Shown here piece after piece: positions 62,319-64,000 of a stretch of DNA of 64,000 nt; positions within the stretch are counted from its first letter, which is position 1; every line of letters begins with the position of its first letter. Origin of the DNA: Nitrospirota bacterium (GTDB lineage Bacteria > Nitrospirota > Thermodesulfovibrionia > Thermodesulfovibrionales > UBA6898); contig JACRMT010000004.1 of assembly GCA_016214855.1 (NCBI GenBank), positions 186,001 to 250,000 of the forward strand, read 5' to 3'. The notes beneath the pieces were generated by a model. The model ran no database searches and had not been told where the DNA came from. It saw only the letters and a program-made list of their open reading frames with translations. The position numbers and the translations under genes were made by a program.

Positions 62319-64000
62319 TCAGACGCCTTCCTGAATCGGGTCATGGACCGTATCCTCAGAGGCAGCTGCCGACGACTCCGAAGAAGAAACCTCGCCTCCT
62401 GCCGGACGCTTTTTCCCTCTGCGGGGTCTCCGCTTTCTGCGTCTCTTCTGCTCCTGCGGCAGAGCAGGCACAGCTTCGTTCACCGCGCCTGCCTGTTCTG
62501 TCGGTTCCTCAGCCTGAGCAGGTTCAGCCGCCTTCGCATGTTTCTGGGGAATCTGTTTCTGCTGTGACTGCTTCTGCTGGGCATGCTTCTGTTCAGGCCG
62601 GACATGCTCTTTCGGCGGTTCAGGTCTGTCTGTTTCGATTTTGTACTGGCCGGTCAGGAGCTTCGGGTCAGCGATCAGGGCGACCGTAATGCCGAATTCT
62701 TTTTCCGTGGCCGCAATATCAGACCGCCAGGTATTGATCATATAGTTCATGCTCTCGACCGGGAGACGGCAGGTGATCTCTTTGGCACCTTCCTTTGTTG
62801 CCTGCACATGCATCTCACGGAGTGCAGCGACCGCTGCCATCTCGGCGCTCTTGACAACACCGGTGCCTCCGCAGAGCTCGCACTTATGGTGGCTCGACTC
62901 CTGGTACGCAGGCCGCATACGCTCCCGGGTCATCTCGACAATACCGAACTTCGAAATGGGGGTCGTCTCAAAATGAGCCTTGTCCGGGCTCATCGCATCC
63001 TTCAGACGCTGCTCGACCTCACGCCGGTTCTTGGAGGATTCCATGTCGATAAAATCAATCACCACAAGTCCTCCCAGATCGCGAAACCTGAGCTGCCGGG
63101 CTATCTCATCAGCAGCCTCAAGGTTCGTATTGAGCGCTGTTGCCTCGATATGCTCCTCCTTGCGGGACCTTCCAGAGTTGACATCAATTGCGGTCAGTGC
63201 CTCGGTCTTGTCGATCACAATATACCCGCGGGAAGGAAGGTACACAAAGCGCTCATGGATCTTGGCGATCTGTCCCTCGATGTTATGGCATGCGAAGATT
63301 GGTTTCTTGTCCTTGTACTGCCTGATGTTTATCTTGCGCCAGGGAACGGTCTTTCGAAGGAATTCCTTGGTGTTCTTGAACGCCTCCGGATCATCGATCA
63401 GGACCTCATCGACATCCGAGGTGAGATAATCACGAACGGTCTTAACTGCAAAATCCTGTTCCTTATAGATAAGCGCCGGCGCATGCACCTTCTTTGATTC
63501 TGCCTGTATTTTTGCCCAGAGCTTGGTCAGGTACTTCAGGTCATTATCAAGGTCCTCTTCTGTCTTGTCGCTGCCTGCGGTCCGCAGGATAAAGCCCATC
63601 TTCTTCGGAAGTTTCAGGGAATTGAAGATCTCCTTCAGTCTGCCCCTGTCCTCCCGGTCCTCGATCTTCCTCGATACGCCAACCTTTTCCTGGCCGGGCA
63701 TCATGACGATGTACCTGCCGGGGATAGAGAGATAGGTGGTCAGACTTGCGCCCTTGTTGTCCCGTTCGTCCTTCTCGACCTGTACGATAAGCTCATGACC
63801 CTTTGCTATGACGTCCTGCATCCTCGGCTTCTTGCTGCCTTCGACCGTGTGCTGATAAAATTCGGGTTTTATCTCGCGAAGCTGGAGGAAACCGTGCTTC
63901 TTCTGGCCGAAATCAACAAAAGCAGCCTGCAGGCCCGGCTCCACCCTCACCACTTTCGCCTTATAAATATTGCCTTTGAGATGCTCCTTGCCTGCGGTCT
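62319..64000 (-). CDS. rng: Ribonuclease G/E (5' end outside window)
   Basis: The frame continues past base 64000 without a stop, so the N-terminus is missing. Visible: end of the S1 domain (GNIYKAKVVRVEPGLQAAF), RNase H-like and 5'-sensor region, catalytic DNase I-like domain with AIDVNSGRS and GGLVVIDFIDM, and the zinc-link CELCGGTG. A non-catalytic tail of about 95 residues is Gln/Pro/Glu-rich with an Arg/Lys block (RRRKRRPRRGKKR), a possible RNA-binding or degradosome arm. Endonuclease for rRNA maturation and mRNA decay. Length is nearer RNase G than E. coli RNase E. Confidence 0.95.
   Translation of the reverse strand, partial: TAGKEHLKGNIYKAKVVRVEPGLQAAFVDFGQKKHGFLQLREIKPEFYQHTVEGSKKPRMQDVIAKGHELIVQVEKDERDNKGASLTTYLSIPGRYIVMMPGQEKVGVSRKIEDREDRGRLKEIFNSLKLPKKMGFILRTAGSDKTEEDLDNDLKYLTKLWAKIQAESKKVHAPALIYKEQDFAVKTVRDYLTSDVDEVLIDDPEAFKNTKEFLRKTVPWRKINIRQYKDKKPIFACHNIEGQIAKIHERFVYLPSRGYIVIDKTEALTAIDVNSGRSRKEEHIEATALNTNLEAADEIARQLRFRDLGGLVVIDFIDMESSKNRREVEQRLKDAMSPDKAHFETTPISKFGIVEMTRERMRPAYQESSHHKCELCGGTGVVKSAEMAAVAALREMHVQATKEGAKEITCRLPVESMNYMINTWRSDIAATEKEFGITVALIADPKLLTGQYKIETDRPEPPKEHVRPEQKHAQQKQSQQKQIPQKHAKAAEPAQAEEPTEQAGAVNEAVPALPQEQKRRRKRRPRRGKKRPAGGEVSSSESSAAASEDTVHDPIQEGV

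Noticed and set aside
62583-63497. 304-codon plus-strand frame opposite the RNase G/E gene
   Set aside because: Shadow frame over catalytic domain codons; no ribosome binding site or domain.

Overview
The window is ordinary bacterial chromosome of about 50 % GC, densely packed, with no rRNA, tRNA, CRISPR array, insertion sequence or prophage that I can see. The cell is Gram-negative: there are lipoproteins with lipoboxes, CsgG/FlgT/LPP20-type envelope proteins, YajQ and PilT. The mix (GAF-GGDEF cyclase, MglA-type GTPase, NtrC-type regulator, AMP- and ADP-forming acetyl-CoA synthetases, UbiB next to a phasin-like protein, recA-pilT-recX-alaS) resembles Nitrospirota or a delta-proteobacterial relative. 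That placement is an inference from gene style, not from a marker search.

Layout. 1-5.8 kb (+): 3' part of secA, a diguanylate cyclase, an MglA-like GTPase with a long disordered tail, two small unknown genes, then a strong terminator. 5.9-9.4 kb (-): Ca2+/Na+ exchanger, methyltransferase, isochorismatase-family hydrolase, an unknown protein and a lipoprotein. 9.5-23.4 kb (-): an acetate block. A probable operon encodes a cNMP/CBS/DUF294 protein, a DnaQ-like exonuclease, a two-subunit SLC5 symporter, a YggT-like protein and acs. Upstream lie an NtrC-type response regulator, a cation/proton antiporter, an SLC5-histidine kinase (CrbS-like), a tiny membrane protein and a small secreted Cys-rich protein. 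A 370-bp AT-rich gap in front of the operon has a sigma-54-like element and two TTACA/TGTAA inverted repeats. 23.5-31.9 kb (+): pgpA, thpR, recA, pilT, recX, alaS, phasin-like, ubiB-like.

32.0-42.0 kb (-): the most unusual region, a nine-gene operon of exported proteins: a CsgG protein with a FlgT-C-like end, FecR-LPP20, a small secreted protein, a 1393-residue Cys-rich protein with Ig-like domains, a FlgT-like protein, several LPP20-domain proteins and a short lipoprotein. I cannot assign it to a known system. 42.1-48.6 kb: pabB/trpE-like, pyrF, dcd; then (+) a 63-codon zinc-ribbon frame interrupted by an in-frame TGA exactly where a zinc-ligand Cys is expected (selenocysteine candidate or nonsense mutation), and yajQ; then (-) rnc, fabF, acpP, fabG. 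48.7-55.3 kb: copZ (+) and the classic thrS-infC-rpmI-rplT-pheS-pheT operon (-). Here thrS appears to start at ATT and infC at ATC, both behind strong ribosome binding sites. 55.5-64 kb: cNMP-cNMP-rhodanese protein (+); RlmL-like, LOG, DRTGG protein and ADP-forming acetyl-CoA synthetase (-); a short tatA; the 3' part of an RNase G/E gene.

Functional threads: acetate/acetyl-CoA handling (acs, symporter, SLC5 kinase, ADP-forming synthetase with DRTGG partner), cyclic-nucleotide signalling (GGDEF, YajQ, three cNMP domains in two proteins), translation (alaS, thrS, pheST, infC, L20, L35), and the undescribed envelope operon.
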